A stretch of 64,000 nucleotides of DNA from Symbiodinium natans (taxonomy: Eukaryota; Sar; Dinophyceae; Suessiales; Symbiodiniaceae). The stretch spans positions 925,001 to 989,000 of the forward strand of contig CAJNDS010000169.1 of NCBI GenBank assembly GCA_905221605.1. The letters run 5' to 3'. Positions 1 to 11,523 of the stretch are shown one piece after another; within the stretch, counting starts at the first letter, position 1; each line of letters opens with the position of its first letter. The notes below the pieces were generated by a model. That model did not search any database. It saw only the letters and a list, made by a program, of their open reading frames with translations, and was not told where the DNA came from. The position numbers and the translations under genes are program-made.

Positions 1-401
1 TTACAGGGTGTATAGGGTTGACAAGTACCCTGAGTGTCCATGTACCTATGTATGCAGCTACTATACAGGAACCCCTTTCAAGGCCCTAGCATATGCCGTA
101 GATAACGGTCGTACTGGTGGATCCTTTGGGCGCAGGCTGGTCAAAAAAGCGCAGGCAAGCGTGCCGCCATCGCGAGTCATCAGTCTGTCTTTCCTCCTTG
201 AGGTATGCTGAGTGTGAGAGGTGATCCGTTGAGAACTTGGGAGTAGATGTGAGATGGAAGTTCATGTCTAGAACACGGGCTGCGCGCGCGCGGGTGTGAT
301 GTGTGCGTGCCTTGGCACAGGCGTGGGAAGGGCGGATCGCATGTCGCTCCACTTGACATAGACGGGCACCCATTTATTCGTAGGACCTAGTTCTCATTAC
401 T

Positions 402-520
402 GATATATATATATATATATGTATGTATGTACATATATACATATATATATATATTTATTTATTTGTTTTTTGTTTATCTACTTGCGTATTTATCTATTTA
501 TGTATTTGTATGTTTATCTA
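402..520. repeat. AT-rich microsatellite (TA/TATG/TTTA)
   Basis: A run of TA dinucleotides passes into TATG and then ATTT-type units. The short open frames across it (many Y, I, L, F) are products of the repeat and are not genes. Confidence 0.85.
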
Positions 521-699
521 TTTAGTCTTACTAGTATTCTTCTTGGTATTACAACCAACCACTATGATTCCTATGATAATGATGATTACGTTTACACCCC
601 AAGCCTTTCCACGGAGCCTGAGGAGAACGTCCAGGATGAGTGATCTGGCAGCTTGCGGCAGGCACCCGGAACCTGGCAGCTTAACACCCTTGCTGGTCC

Positions 700-1060
700 C
701 TAAGCCCTACACTCCCTAAACCCTAAACCCTAAACCCTGAACCCTGGACCCTGAACCGTTCTTCAGAAGTTCCCAGTTGGCGGGTCGTCGGGCGTTGCGG
801 GCGGCGTAAGCCTCCCGGGGGGGTTGAGGCCCAGATCTCCTACTGTGATTGGGGCAGGGGGGATGGGGCAGACATAACTCTGGGGTCCAGCGCCCAGAAA
901 CCCTAAACCCCAAACCATGACAGTCTACAAAGGGGCCCTATACCGAATCCGCCACAAGCCCTACACCCTCAACCCCAAACCCTCAACCCCAAACCCTAAA
1001 CCCCAAGTCCTCAACCCTGGGTTTAGGGGTTTAGGGACCCCAGAGGTTCATAGTTTCAGA
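700..1060. repeat. Degenerate CCCTAAA-type repeat block
   Basis: Short runs of CCCTAAA, CCCCAAA and CCCTCAA units are separated by unique sequence; the orientation flips to TTTAGGG near 1020. The rest of 1-1280 shows nothing else that can be supported. Confidence 0.7.
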
Positions 1061-1280
1061 GTCCGGTCAACCTTACGTACAGGTCGGGGTTGAGGTCTTT
1101 TCGGACCCCAGCCAAATCTTTCTAGATACCCTGATGTCAACCCCCCTCCCCTTTGCAAAGAAGGAACCCTTAAGCCGTGAGGCTCTGAGGGTCGGGGTTC
1201 AGTCTAGGCCTTTTGTACTCCTTATGAAACCGGAAAAGAGACATGAAGTTTCTTTCTCATGACAGGACAGCTCCACCCAG

Positions 1281-1461
1281 TTCTTTAGAGACACAAAGGC
1301 AAGGCGTGGCCGGAACGAGAAGTTCAACTTGGCGAAAACCCTCCTCCAAGTACACTCAGTACACCCCAAGAGCCACACGGTCATCTGGAGGTGGCTTGGG
1401 GCGGCGGTGCGCGCTGGAGTCCTCATCGTGGCTGCGGCGAAAACTCACCCAGCAGTGTGGA
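1281..1461 (+). CDS. Candidate internal exon, unknown protein
   Basis: After a CAG at 1278-1280 one frame stays open for about 60 codons (begins FFRDTKARRGRNEKF) and stops only inside the following TTTAGGG repeat. There is no ATG at the start, so it would be an internal exon of a gene upstream of eL31. A second frame is also open here and no family was recognised, so this could be chance. Confidence 0.25.
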
Positions 1462-2020
1462 AGGGTTTAGGGTTCGGGTTTAGGGCTTAGGCCGTAAGGT
1501 TCAGGGTTCAGGGTTTGCAGATAGAGGGCAGGGCATGTACGCCTGCATGTCTGCAAATCGGCGCCGACTAATTCATCGGTTTTCATCATGCATGCATGAA
1601 TAGATTGTAGAGAACCATGCATGCATCACTGCATCACTAAGCATGTGATTGCAGTGTACGATGTGCGTTTTACGTACATGGTGCTGTGTGTAGCGGAGGT
1701 GTCTGTCTATGTGTGTGTGTGCGTGTGCGGACTTTGTCATTGTGCGGACGTTGTTGCTACCTGCCGCCCATGTTGGTTCAAACATGATTTCCTGCTGTTA
1801 TAGGGAGTGCTTTCTGCGCAAGAGCTCGACCAGAGCGAAAGGTGCGCCAACTCAGTTCTCTCAGCTTCCAGCAGTTTGAGGGCGAGAAACGTGTTGTGAA
1901 AGCTTGAGATTTCTAGACAATGACAAGGTGCTTCGGTTTCAATGGCCAGGGCTCAAACCCGAAGCCCTGAAACCTGCAAAGACTCAAACCTGCCCAGCGA
2001 CCCAAACCTGTCCAGGGTTT

Positions 2021-2114
2021 GGGATTCAGGGTTTTAGGGTTTAGGGTTTCGGGCTTAGTTAGGGTTTAGGGTTTAGGGTTTAGGGTTTAGGGTTTAGGGT
2101 TTAGGGTTTAGGGT
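2021..2114 (+). repeat. TTTAGGG array
   Basis: About eight perfect TTTAGGG units in tandem follow degenerate ones. The array sits about 40 nt upstream of the eL31 start codon, so it lies in the 5' untranslated or promoter region of that gene. Confidence 0.9.
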
Positions 2115-2156
2115 TTCCTGCGCCTGCGAAGCCGTCAGGCCTCCCAGCGGCAAACC

Positions 2157-5100
2157 ATGGGCAAGCCTAAGGAGGAGAAGAAGGCCAAGACCCCCAAGGA
2201 CCGAGAGTTCTGGTTTAGGGTTTAGGGGTTTAGGGGTTTAGGGGTTTAGGGGCTTGGGGTTTAGAGTCTAGGGTTTAGGATTTAGGGTTTTTGGGTTGTA
2301 GGGCTTTAGGGTTTAGGGTTTTAGCGTTTCAGGGTTTTAAGGGTGTAAGGGTGTTAGGGTGTAGGGGTTTCAGGGTTCAAGGGTTTAGGGCGCAGACAGA
2401 GGACTCTTGGCTTGTGATTCTGCTGCCTCGTTTATCGTGAACTTGTCGCCTCAGCTACACTGCTACACTCGAGCAGGAGCCAGTTACCCGCGATTACACC
2501 ATCCACCTGCACAAGCACATGCAAAAGGCCATCATGGGAGGAAGCGAATTCCACGATGCCTCAATAACCTGAGTAGCTACCGACGTCATCCCTCGGTTAT
2601 CCCTTGCATGATTGTAAAAGCTACCGCCAAAAAGTACCCATTCCATGTAACTAGGCGCATGCATTGTCTAGGTCCTCGAAGTTATCAGCTTGCACTCAAG
2701 CTCGAAGCCCTCCTACACCTCCTACATAACCCCTAAACCTTACAGACCCTAAACCCTGTAGATCCTAAACCCTAAACCCTAAGCCCTAAACCCTAAACCC
2801 TAAACCCTAGCCCTTACCGCAGATCTCCTTCAAGAAGCGCGCTCCCCGGGCCGTGCGGGTCGTCCGCCTCTTTGCCAGCAAGGTGATGGCGACCAAGGAT
2901 GTGGCCTGGGATGCAAGTGCACCGACAAGTAGGGGCCCCTTACTCTACTAACCTTAGTTAAGGGAGATATAACCTACGTAGTAATGCTTATAACCCAATT
3001 AATATCACCCTATTTATAACTAGGGGGCACCTACATGTAGTATAGGGGCCTTAATGATTGGAATCGAGTTCTGGGGGGTATTATCGAAGATTCATAAAGG
3101 GACCATCAAGGGAATACTCTTGGGTTATCTAGGGCGCTTTCAGGGGCTTCAGTTAAATTTGTTTGGCCCCTTTAGGGCTTTAGGGCATTTAAGCCTGTTA
3201 AGGGCTTGAACTAAGGGTTTTATGTGCTTTTAGGGGGGCTTTCGGGCTTAAGGGCTTCAAGTCAAGGTTTTAGGGCTTTGAGGGTTGTTTTTGGGCTTTA
3301 GGACTTTAGGGTTGTAAGGGTTTTAGGGTGTCAGGTCTTTTGTCTTGTTAGGGTCGAGGGTTGAAGGCAACGTCAGGGGGTTTGATCTACAGCTCCTATC
3401 CGAAAATGCATAGGGAGTAACATAGCATATTTTTTTTTGTTGGTGGAGTTTTTGTGTTAGCAAGAGTAGAAGCATTGAATGTTACAGTATGACAGAAGCC
3501 TCTTGGTCTAGGTCTAGGTCTCGACTGCTGTGGGCAAGCTTGTCAGCAGTCGGACCCCCGAAACAGTTCCGAAAATATGGGTGCCCTTTTGTGGGTTTCT
3601 ATAACAAGGAAGATCGTGTGTTGCGGGTGTTTTTGGGAAGCACCCACTTGTTGCCCTAAGTAAGCCCCAAAAGCTCGTACCCACATAATGTCGCACAACG
3701 ACATAGGCCTGGCCCATGGCTTTACTCAGCAATCACCTGGTAGCCACGAAACCCTAAATCCTAAACCCGAAGACTGAGACCACATGCTAAGCGGCTTTGC
3801 AAGTTCCAGTAGGCTTGACTTATGACCCCAATTTGCCTCAATTATAAGTCAAGCCCCCTAAGTCCCCTAAGTAGGTGATAAGTAGACTTAGAATTGGGGG
3901 TCTTAAGTGCCCATGAAACCTCCAGGATTTCCCCCCTTGAAGCCTTACACATCATGGCCTTTATGTTCGTGTGGCCCTCACTGCCAGCAGTTTCTGCGAC
4001 CCCAGGTGCGCATCGACACCAAGCTGAACAAGTTCCTGCGACCCAGCAGCACGAGATCTATGACGTAAGTCATGGGCTTGTGCTGGTGCCCAGAAGCCGC
4101 CAAGAGGGAGAGACAGCGTGTTGATTCACAAAATGACCCACAGTATGACACCCCCCCCCCCCCCCTTCGACAAAAATGCAGACTGTGGATTTGGGTTGGC
4201 AGACAGCATGAAGGCATTGTGGTGTAGTCGCGTGACAGATGACATCAGACCTATACAAGGACATAGGTTAGGGTTTACGGATTTGGCTTTAGGCCGAGGG
4301 TGTGGGAAGCAACTGATGAGGATGACTGACGCCAAAACACAAGTGTCCACGCTCTATGTGTCTTGGACATCCTAAACTCACACCCACAACCCAACTCCCC
4401 AAACACACGCACACACCCGTCCGTCCCCCGCTCCCCCAGCACTGTGGAGCCCACTTTGCTAGCAAGGAGAAAAGAATGAGCTGGGAAGCAAGAAACGCTC
4501 AGGGTTTTCGGTTTAGGGTTTAGGCAGATTCTCTCAACGTTAACAGTGTAAAGCTGGCTGGCGTCACCAGATCCATTTTGAGAACATAAGAATCGAAACC
4601 TGCATACAAAGCTTAGAGCCTCCATCCACTGGATTGCAAGCCAGGGATCGGATTTTTTGCATAAAAGCACCCTGTAGATTATGCAGGTGACTCAGTAGAC
4701 TGCATAGACCCCAGACATTCCGAACCAGACCTCCCTCCTGCATCCTCAGCCCCTAAACCCTAAGCCTCCCAAGCTATCGAGGTGGAGCAACGGCATCCGC
4801 AACGTTCCTCGCCGTGTGCGCGTTCGGCTCTCACGGAAGCGCAACGAGGATCTGCCCTGGGTCGGAATGTACTTTATCGGGTTTGGGGTTTACGGATCAA
4901 GGTTCAGGTTTCGGGGTTGAGAGCTGTAGAGTTTCAGAGAATTTCAAGGCCGCGTATGAGTGTTTTTGATGGTTTAGACACCAGAAGGCCCACTAACTAG
5001 TCATGGTCGAATCATGTCGAATCTTGGTGGCGTCGTGATGCCATGCGATGTTACGTTGCTTCCGCCAGCTTGCTCGGACCCTTTGAGCTTGCAATAGCAT

Positions 5101-6209
5101 GCGACGAGAACAATGGCACCGACAGCAAGGGCAACAGCACACCGCAACAAAATGGTAGTAGCCGCAACAAGCATACAAGTGATATTCGTATTATGTAGTA
5201 CTTCAGAACCAATGATTAAGTAATAATTTGTGGTAGTATAATGGAACTAAGTACTAATCGTAACATGCAGAGTAGTAACTGTACTAGTAACAATAAGAGT
5301 CGCAGTCGTAAGAATACAAAGTTTTGCAAGTACGGCTAAACATAACCGCAAGAATATTTGTACTGAATCGGGAACACTCGTACTACCAGTAGTACAAATA
5401 CAGAAGCAAACGAAAAAGTATTGGCCCCCTAGGTTTGTCCGTTGAGATCCTTTACCTGCGCATCGCTGCATACTCCAAGAGACCCCCCCCCTCCATCCCA
5501 ATAATTTCATGTGGCTTCGACATCCGGTCCAAAGCCCTGGGCCATCAGCCTGTCTAAACCCTGAACCCTAAACCCTAAACCCAGAAGCCCTAATGTGAAG
5601 CACACCGGCCGAAGGATGAAGATGCCAAAGAGAAGAGTCGAAGCTGCATGGGAGAAGACAGTCCTTGAACCCCAAGAGACTCTAAAGCCAGGGTTTAGGG
5701 TTTAGGGTTTAGGGTTTAGGGTTTAGGGTCTAAGGTTTGGGCTTCAACAGCACCAAGGACCCCAAGAGCCCTTGAGTCCCTGTCAACATCCCGAACCCCG
5801 ATCCTGACGCCCAGCACGCTTGGACTCGACGCCTCAAACTGTACCTATCTTCTCAAACCCCCTAAACCCTAAACCCTAAATGCTATACTTACTAGGTAGG
5901 CCCCTGGGACATTTTTTATGCTTCTCTTATTGGGATTAAGAGGACCATATTCCGGAATGATTTTCAGGGGCCACCCGCTTCGGACACTGCACTCCAATCT
6001 TGGCTCGAGTTATGGGCTTAGGGTTTAGTCTTCTTGTGTTTTATGTATGCGCAAACCTTCATGTCATCTGTTTCGGATGGTACGGGCTTGCCTTATACAG
6101 TCTTCTGTGATTTGACTTCAGCATGTCGTAGATCTGCCATATTAGGATGTTCACTTTGATCCAGCACGTGCCGGTGGAGAGCTTCAAGGGTCTGCAGACG
6201 GAGAACGTC
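2157..6209 (+). CDS. RPL31: Large-subunit ribosomal protein eL31 (seven exons)
   Basis: Component of the cytosolic 60S ribosome near the peptide tunnel exit. Exons by homology and phase: 2157-2204 ([16 protein letters not shown]), 2477-2527 ([17 protein letters not shown]), 2823-2900 ([20 protein letters not shown]...), 4006-4037 ([11 protein letters not shown]), 4782-4848 ([20 protein letters not shown]...), 5615-5634 (DEDAKEK, 20 nt), 6146-6209 ([20 protein letters not shown]). Joined in order they cover the whole eL31 family (usual length about 115-125 residues) in frame. Intron starts are GAG, GCC, GTG, GCG, GAT and GAG, so only one is GT; all end in AG. The last exon probably ends at GT 6210; the few final residues and the stop were not located. 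Introns are 270-1100 nt and hold TTTAGGG arrays and inverted-repeat elements. The identification is secure; individual splice borders may be off by a few bases. Confidence 0.93.
2928..3045. mobile_element. Short inverted-repeat element, family D
   Basis: Starts TAGGGGCCCCTTACTCTACT and ends TATAACTAGGGGGCACCTAC, with internal TTAGTTAAGGGA and several TTATAAC boxes. Related copies lie at 9115-9240 and 27949-28055. This copy is in intron 3 of eL31. Confidence 0.7.
5692..5728 (+). repeat. TTTAGGG array in eL31 intron 6
   Basis: Five perfect heptamers lie between the 20-nt exon 6 and exon 7 of eL31. Confidence 0.9.
5890..5985 (+). mobile_element. Dispersed element, family H
   Basis: Begins ACTAGGTAGGCCCCTGGGAC and continues with GGATTAAG and GGAATGATTTTCAG boxes. 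Similar sequence occurs at 30485-30550 and 35010-35105, each time with CTAGGTAGGCCC(C/T)TGGG at the left end. It lies in eL31 intron 6; the right end is not well defined. Confidence 0.6.
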
Positions 6210-6245
6210 AGGCCCGTCTGTGTGAGGTCGCGGCTCTTTGTTCAG

Positions 6246-6259
6246 GATGTCTGTGTCCC

Positions 6260-6293
<34 letters not shown>

Positions 6294-6370
6294 TCTGTCC
6301 CTGTCTCTGTCTCTGTCTCTGTCTCTGTCTCTGTCTCTGTCTCTGTCTGTGTGTGTGTGCGCGCGTGTGT
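6246..6370 (+). repeat. Compound microsatellite CTGTCC / CTGTCT / GT
   Basis: Roughly five CTGTCC units, then a long CTGTCT tract, then GT. It begins about 35 nt after the last recognisable eL31 codon. All frames are open across it, giving artificial PV, SV, SL and DR repeat proteins. Confidence 0.95.
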
Positions 6371-6639
6371 GCCAGTTCGGCTTTTCTTGCAACAGTTTCC
6401 GAACTCCGAACAGCGTACAGAAGGACTAGGACCATGACTCACTTGACCCTTCAGTCTTAAGACGTTGCCTAGAACAAACCCGCCGCCCCATGGATTCACA
6501 ATCTAAACCCAGAGCCCTGTAGGACCAGGCTGCCTTTGTTGGTGCCAGGGTTTGGAGTACACCCGCACCAGACGACTCCTCACATCTCCAACAGTCGTTG
6601 TCGTTGGAACCCCAAAACTTCGGTCCCTCAACCCCGCGT

Positions 6640-6960
6640 CCTACAACCCCGAAACCCCTGAACCCTGTGAACCCCAAGACCCTTAACCCCCAAAAGCCCA
6701 AAAACCCCCAAACCCTCCAAACCTCCAAACCCCCAAACCCCCAAACCCCTCCTTTAAACTAGAAACCCCCCCCCCCAAAGCCCTAAACCCCACAAAGCCC
6801 TTAATACCTAAGCCCCCTAACACCCCAAAACCCCCAAAACCCCCCAAACCCCCAAAACCCCCAAACCCCCAAAACCCCCAAATCCCGCAAAACCCCCAAA
6901 ACCCCCAAAACCCCCAAAACCCCCAAAACCCCCAAAACCCCAAAACCCCAAGAATAATGA
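6640..6960 (-). repeat. CCCCAAA/CCCCCAAAA variant array
   Basis: About 300 nt of ACCCCCAAA and ACCCCCAAAA units, a C-rich relative of the telomere heptamer that has lost the T. The glycine/phenylalanine-rich frame on the minus strand is repeat translation and should be ignored. Confidence 0.85.
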
Positions 6961-7003
6961 AGAAAACCCCTAAATCCCACAACGCTTTCATCCTGGCCCA
7001 GGG

Positions 7004-7062
7004 ATGAGTGAAATCCTCCAGCCCGTGGCAGCGGCTCTTGCGAAAGCAGAGAAAAATGGGAC
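7004..7062 (+). CDS. Candidate first exon (possible ArfGAP N terminus)
   Basis: An ATG follows a CAG and opens a frame reading MSEILQPVAAALAKAEKNG before running into CCCCAAACCC repeat. Its place upstream of the ArfGAP exon at 9251 and its helical character would fit the short leader of ArfGAP2/3-type proteins, but there is no direct homology and the link is a guess. Between 6370 and 9115 I otherwise see repeat and no supported gene. Confidence 0.2.
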
Positions 7063-8766
7063 CTTAAACCCCAAACCCTGAACCCTAATCCCTAAACCCC
7101 TAACCCAAAACCCTAATCCCTTGACCCTATCTTGAACCCGAGACTGCAAACGGGTTTACTTTTGCCGGGCGGCTCCTCGAAACCCCAAAACCTCCTTGTT
7201 CAGACCAAGTGCTCAGACAAGCCACCTAAGGGGCTGAGGAAAGCTACTGTGCAAAGGGTATCTCCCGCTATCTCTTCAGGAGGCCTCAATTCTAGAACAG
7301 CTGCCGAAGCAAAAGCAACCAGAAGCCCCAGAGCGTCCTAGACTACTCCTGCTTGGAGATGGGATGTAAGTTCTTGGCGTGCTGAGGGACCTGCTTGGAT
7401 GGTTCTGGTGGTTCGGTTCAAGACCCTGAAAAGCAGACTAGACCTCCAGGTCCTGAAAGATGTTCAAACCCCAAAGCATCCTTGAAGCGAACACCCTCAA
7501 CCCGAAACCCTAAACCCGAAACCCTAAACCCTAAGCCCGAAGATCCTTCTAAGCCTCTGCGCTCACCGACTCCTCCCCCCCCCCCCCGCAGGGCAAGGAG
7601 GCGACTATCCCAACGGAACTTCTGAAACCGTGACCCGGGCCGCAGTGTGATAGGGTTTGGGGTTTAGGGTTTCGGGTTAGGGTTTAGGGTTTAGGATTTA
7701 GGGTTTAGGGTTTATAGGGTTTAGGGTTTGGGCTTAGGTCTGCGCAGGTGAGTGTTTCGATTTGTGTTCCGGGTACCTTGGGCGCTTAGGTTTCGCTGGC
7801 TGCCGTGGTCCTTGAAGAGTAGAGTGCATATAGGTTTTTTAGTCACCAAACCCTAAGCCCTAAGCCCTACACCCTAAGCCCTAAACCCTAGACAGGCCTG
7901 GGGCTTAGGATGCTGGGGCTGGGGAGCGGACTTCAGGTTCTCATATCCCCAATTCAAGCCCTGACATACCGGCCACGAAGCCAGCCCCTTCAGAGTCCGT
8001 CGCTGCAGGCATGTTTTGCAACGGTAGGCTGCCGACTGCTTGGGGTTTAGGGTTTAGGGTTTAGGGTTTAGTGTTTTTAATGGGGAATACCTGGACCCCT
8101 ATAGTCCTGAGGAACATGGATTGAACCCCGGCGCTTAGCTGATCCCATGGTTCCGGGTTTGCTTATAATCTTTCTTAGAACCAAACCTCGTCTCTGCGGC
8201 CTGGTTACTTGACGCTGGTGGCTTTATCAGCACAGTCAGCATGAGTATCTTCACAATGTCGAAGCAAAAGTGTCCAGTATTGACATGAGTCAAACGTGTG
8301 TGGATTGGATAGTTTCACAATGTTGGTGATATTGCTCTGATGGTGCTACAACATGAACTGCATCTAGTATCAATGCACAAAGTATGGTTGCATGTTGTAA
8401 GCAAATTCCTTCCATGAAGCTCTACACTCAGGGTGTTTGGGGGTTGGGGATTTAGGATGTATTGGGTTTATCTAGGCCTTGCCCTTTTCATGCTACGAAG
8501 CCCCACTGCCAAAGGCGCTTTGATGCCATCGTTGGCAAGGCAGCGGGGGCAGGAGGGCATAGAAGGTGAGGAAGACACAGGCGCCCGAAACGAAACCCTA
8601 AAATCACGTCGAACTTAGACCTTATACACCTCAGTCCTTCAAAGCCAAAAAAAGACCAACGCCCGCATTTCCCTCGAACTTCATGGCCTGTGGCCCTACA
8701 AGAACTGAATTCAGAACTTCGATTTTCGTTGCGAGGCGGAGCTGAAGAATAACATACGACCCCGTA

Positions 8767-8801
8767 AAAAAGGCCCCCCCCCCCCCCCCCCCCCCCCCCC
8801 C
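8767..8801. repeat. Poly-C tract
   Basis: An uninterrupted run of more than 30 C. Similar long C or G runs recur through the window. Confidence 0.95.
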
Positions 8802-9114
8802 GACAGTTTCGGGTTGAGGGCTTAGGGCTTACCGCCCTAAACCCTAAACCCTTCAAGGCCATGAGACCGACCCCCCGAATGGGATCTTGGGCCTGGTGCA
8901 TGTGCAGTGTCACGACTTTCAGCACGTGGGTTCCGTCTGAACCCTAAGACCCGAACCAACCCCATAATCTGTAAACCCTATAGCCCCTCTTGAACCTATA
9001 ATCCCTGCACAGTATGAACCCGACATGCAGTAGCCCGTAGGGTCAAAAGAGCCCAAAGACCTTACATAGGAAGGCCATTGGGTCCAAAAACCCGAAAATG
9101 AGGGTCCTTAGGGC

Positions 9115-9240
9115 CTTAGGGTACATGTAGGGGCCCCCCAGTTATAAATAGGGTTATAAGGGCCCTACATAGGGTTATAAGTATGATTATGTAGGTGATA
9201 ACTCCCTTAACTAAGGTTAGTATAGTAATTGGCCGCGACT
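9115..9240. mobile_element. Inverted-repeat element, family D
   Basis: Contains GTAGGGGCCCCCCAGTTATA, several TTATAAG boxes and, at the other end, ACTCCCTTAACTAAGGTTAG, the reverse complement of the motif in the 2928 copy. It ends 10 nt before the ArfGAP exon at 9251. Confidence 0.65.
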
Positions 9241-9250
9241 TGTAACCCAG

Positions 9251-9301
9251 CAGGACGCAGCGAACATGAAGTGTTTCGACTGCGGCGCCAGTGACCATGA
9301 G
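9251..9301 (+). CDS. ArfGAP zinc-finger exon (first half)
   Basis: A 51-nt exon between CCCAG and GTCAAC, phase 0 at both ends, encoding QDAANMKCFDCGASDHE. The CFDCGA box is the first Cys pair of the ArfGAP zinc finger, which activates GTP hydrolysis on Arf GTPases at Golgi and endosome membranes. In the family this is followed directly by WASxxxGIFLC, and that sequence is found in phase at 36253, 27 kb downstream. Either the gene has a 27 kb intron, or the two parts are from duplicated or rearranged copies. Short but specific; the alternative is a different CxxC protein. Confidence 0.7.
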
Positions 9302-10514
9302 GTCAACCCCCGCTCGGTCTTGGAGTTATTGGGGGAGGGGAGGGGCCGAAAAAGCCCCGAAGCTTTATATACCTTATATGCCAAATCAGGGTTTAGGGTT
9401 TAGGGTTTCGGGTTTAGGCTTGAAACAGGGTTGAGGCACACCTGAAACCCTAAGCCCGGATGAACAAGCTTGTGTTGGGTTGAAGGACTGCCAGGAGAAT
9501 CCTCGCAAGAAGGTGCCTATGGAATCGATCGAACGCTGACCAAGGGGGATATACGGCACCTAATTCCAGAATTCCCTATCAAACAAGTCATGAGCTTCAT
9601 GGCTTAGGTATGTCAGGGCTAAGTCTAAAAAAAAAAACAACAAGAGCACGCAAGATGACCAGCAATAGGAAGGGCCCCGGGCCAGTGAATGCTTAAGCCC
9701 CAAACCCTAAACCTTCAACCCTACGCCCATACCTAAACCCACCACGTCTTGGGCTCGCGGGGGGGAGCTCCGGTCCTTGCCTTGCGGCGGGTCCTTGACT
9801 GCATGGGATTGATGCAGATACTTGCAAGTCTGATGTTAGCTACATAGGGCCTGGGTATGTTTGATATTCTTCCCTCATTGGACTCCAGAGGATGTTTCAT
9901 CGGGATGTTTTTTTTTTCAGAGGGCTTTGGGGTTTCCGAGCTGCTCTCCGCAGACACTGGGCGTCCGAGTCGGCAGTCAACCTAATCAGTAGTCTTTGGC
10001 GCTTCCGACCTGAAGCTTGGGCACTTGCGGTTGCGGACCCTACCCCCCGAACCCAGCTGCGCGCAGCCCTTTAGGCTTCTGGATGCGCAGTCGTAGAGCA
10101 GCAACGCAGAAAGGCGAATACCCACATGGGCCATGAGTCATGCCAAGGCACTGGTGCAAGTTGGCTGATGAAGGAATCATTAGCTTCTGAAAGCTGTTTC
10201 GCATGTCGAGCTTCTGCGCATGATCAGCATCACCATCGTTGCTAGCAGCATTCCTCACTTCATTGTTCAGAGCGGCCCCCCCCCTCCTTACTACCGCACG
10301 CACACGTTTTTAAAGACTTGTCTCCTACCACTGATGACCTCATTGCAGGCCCTTACCAGCTCTACTTCAAACTAGAGGGGAAGGGGGCCCCCACTGCAAG
10401 AATATTGCGGAAGAACCTGCGGCTAAGCCGTTGTTCCCCCCCCCCCCCCCATGGGTCAAGCAAAGAGCGCCAGCTGCTGCTCCAATTGCGCCAGCCCACA
10501 GCCTTGGAAATGCG

Positions 10515-10573
10515 GCTTTAGGGTTTAGGGTTTAGGGTTTAGGGTTTAGGGTTTAGGGTTTAGGGTTTAGGGA
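10515..10573 (+). repeat. TTTAGGG array
   Basis: About eight perfect heptamers, with no gene attached. Confidence 0.9.
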
Positions 10574-11523
10574 TGCTTAGAGCTTCGTTTCGGGTTGAAC
10601 AGGGATTAGGGTTGTCGGGCTCATGGGGTTTGGGGCTTCTAGGGTTTAGGGCTGTGGTCTGTCGGGGCCAGGGGGGCATGCATATAGGCAGAACCCTACA
10701 GAAACCTAAACCCTTAAGTGATTGCCATATGTTGTTCGGGGTAGTCTAAGCATCTACAAGGGCACGACCCTAGACCCAAACCCTGTAATCCCTGGCTCTT
10801 TAGCCGGTACATGGGCCAGCTGGCAAAACGTAGTTCAACAAGTTAATAGTAGTAGGGTTATAAGTACCCCAAACAACAAGGTCATGACCAGTTCTATCTC
10901 CAATTGCCACGCTTGCTTGACAAGTCGATCCTCAAACCTAAACTAAGCCCTAAGCCCTAAACCCCTAAACCCATCGATCCTCAGCCCTAAACCCTAAACT
11001 TAAGCTCTCAACCCTAAACCCCATGAACCTCCAAGCACCACAGTCTCCTCTCGGCTGTGATTTTCATACCCACGCCGCTCTGACGTCTAGGGTTTTAGAG
11101 CTTTAAGGTCCTAACCTTACAACCTTATCACCCAAAACCCTAAGACCCCAAACCCTGATATGGTTTCAGGCTTTCAGGGTTTGAGGTGTTGTGGGCTGCG
11201 CGCCCTGAGGGACCAGAAGCATCCCCAAGAACCCTGCGACCGTCCCTCTAAACCCTGCAAGCCCGAACTCCTGAGCCCTAAAACGCAGCAGATGCTGAAT
11301 TCAACCCCTAAACCCTAAACCCTAGACCCTAAACCCTAAACCCTAAACCCTATTCCCTAAACCCTAAACCCTAAACCTTGACCTGGGGGACCTGGGGTGG
11401 TGCGCCCAGGCGCTGCAGCCAAAGGTGCCGGGTGCATTGATGCCGCGGGCTCCGAGGCGGCTGTTTGCTTCGTTTACTGGAAGGTTCAGGGTTTAGGGTT
11501 TAGGGTTTAGGGTCTAGGGTCTA

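Noticed and set aside
6093-6499. Repetitive PV, SL, DR and TE proteins
   Set aside because: All are translations of the CTGTCC/CTGTCT/GT microsatellite in different frames.
6683-6991. 102-codon Gly/Phe-rich minus-strand protein
   Set aside because: It is the translation of the CCCCCAAAA array.
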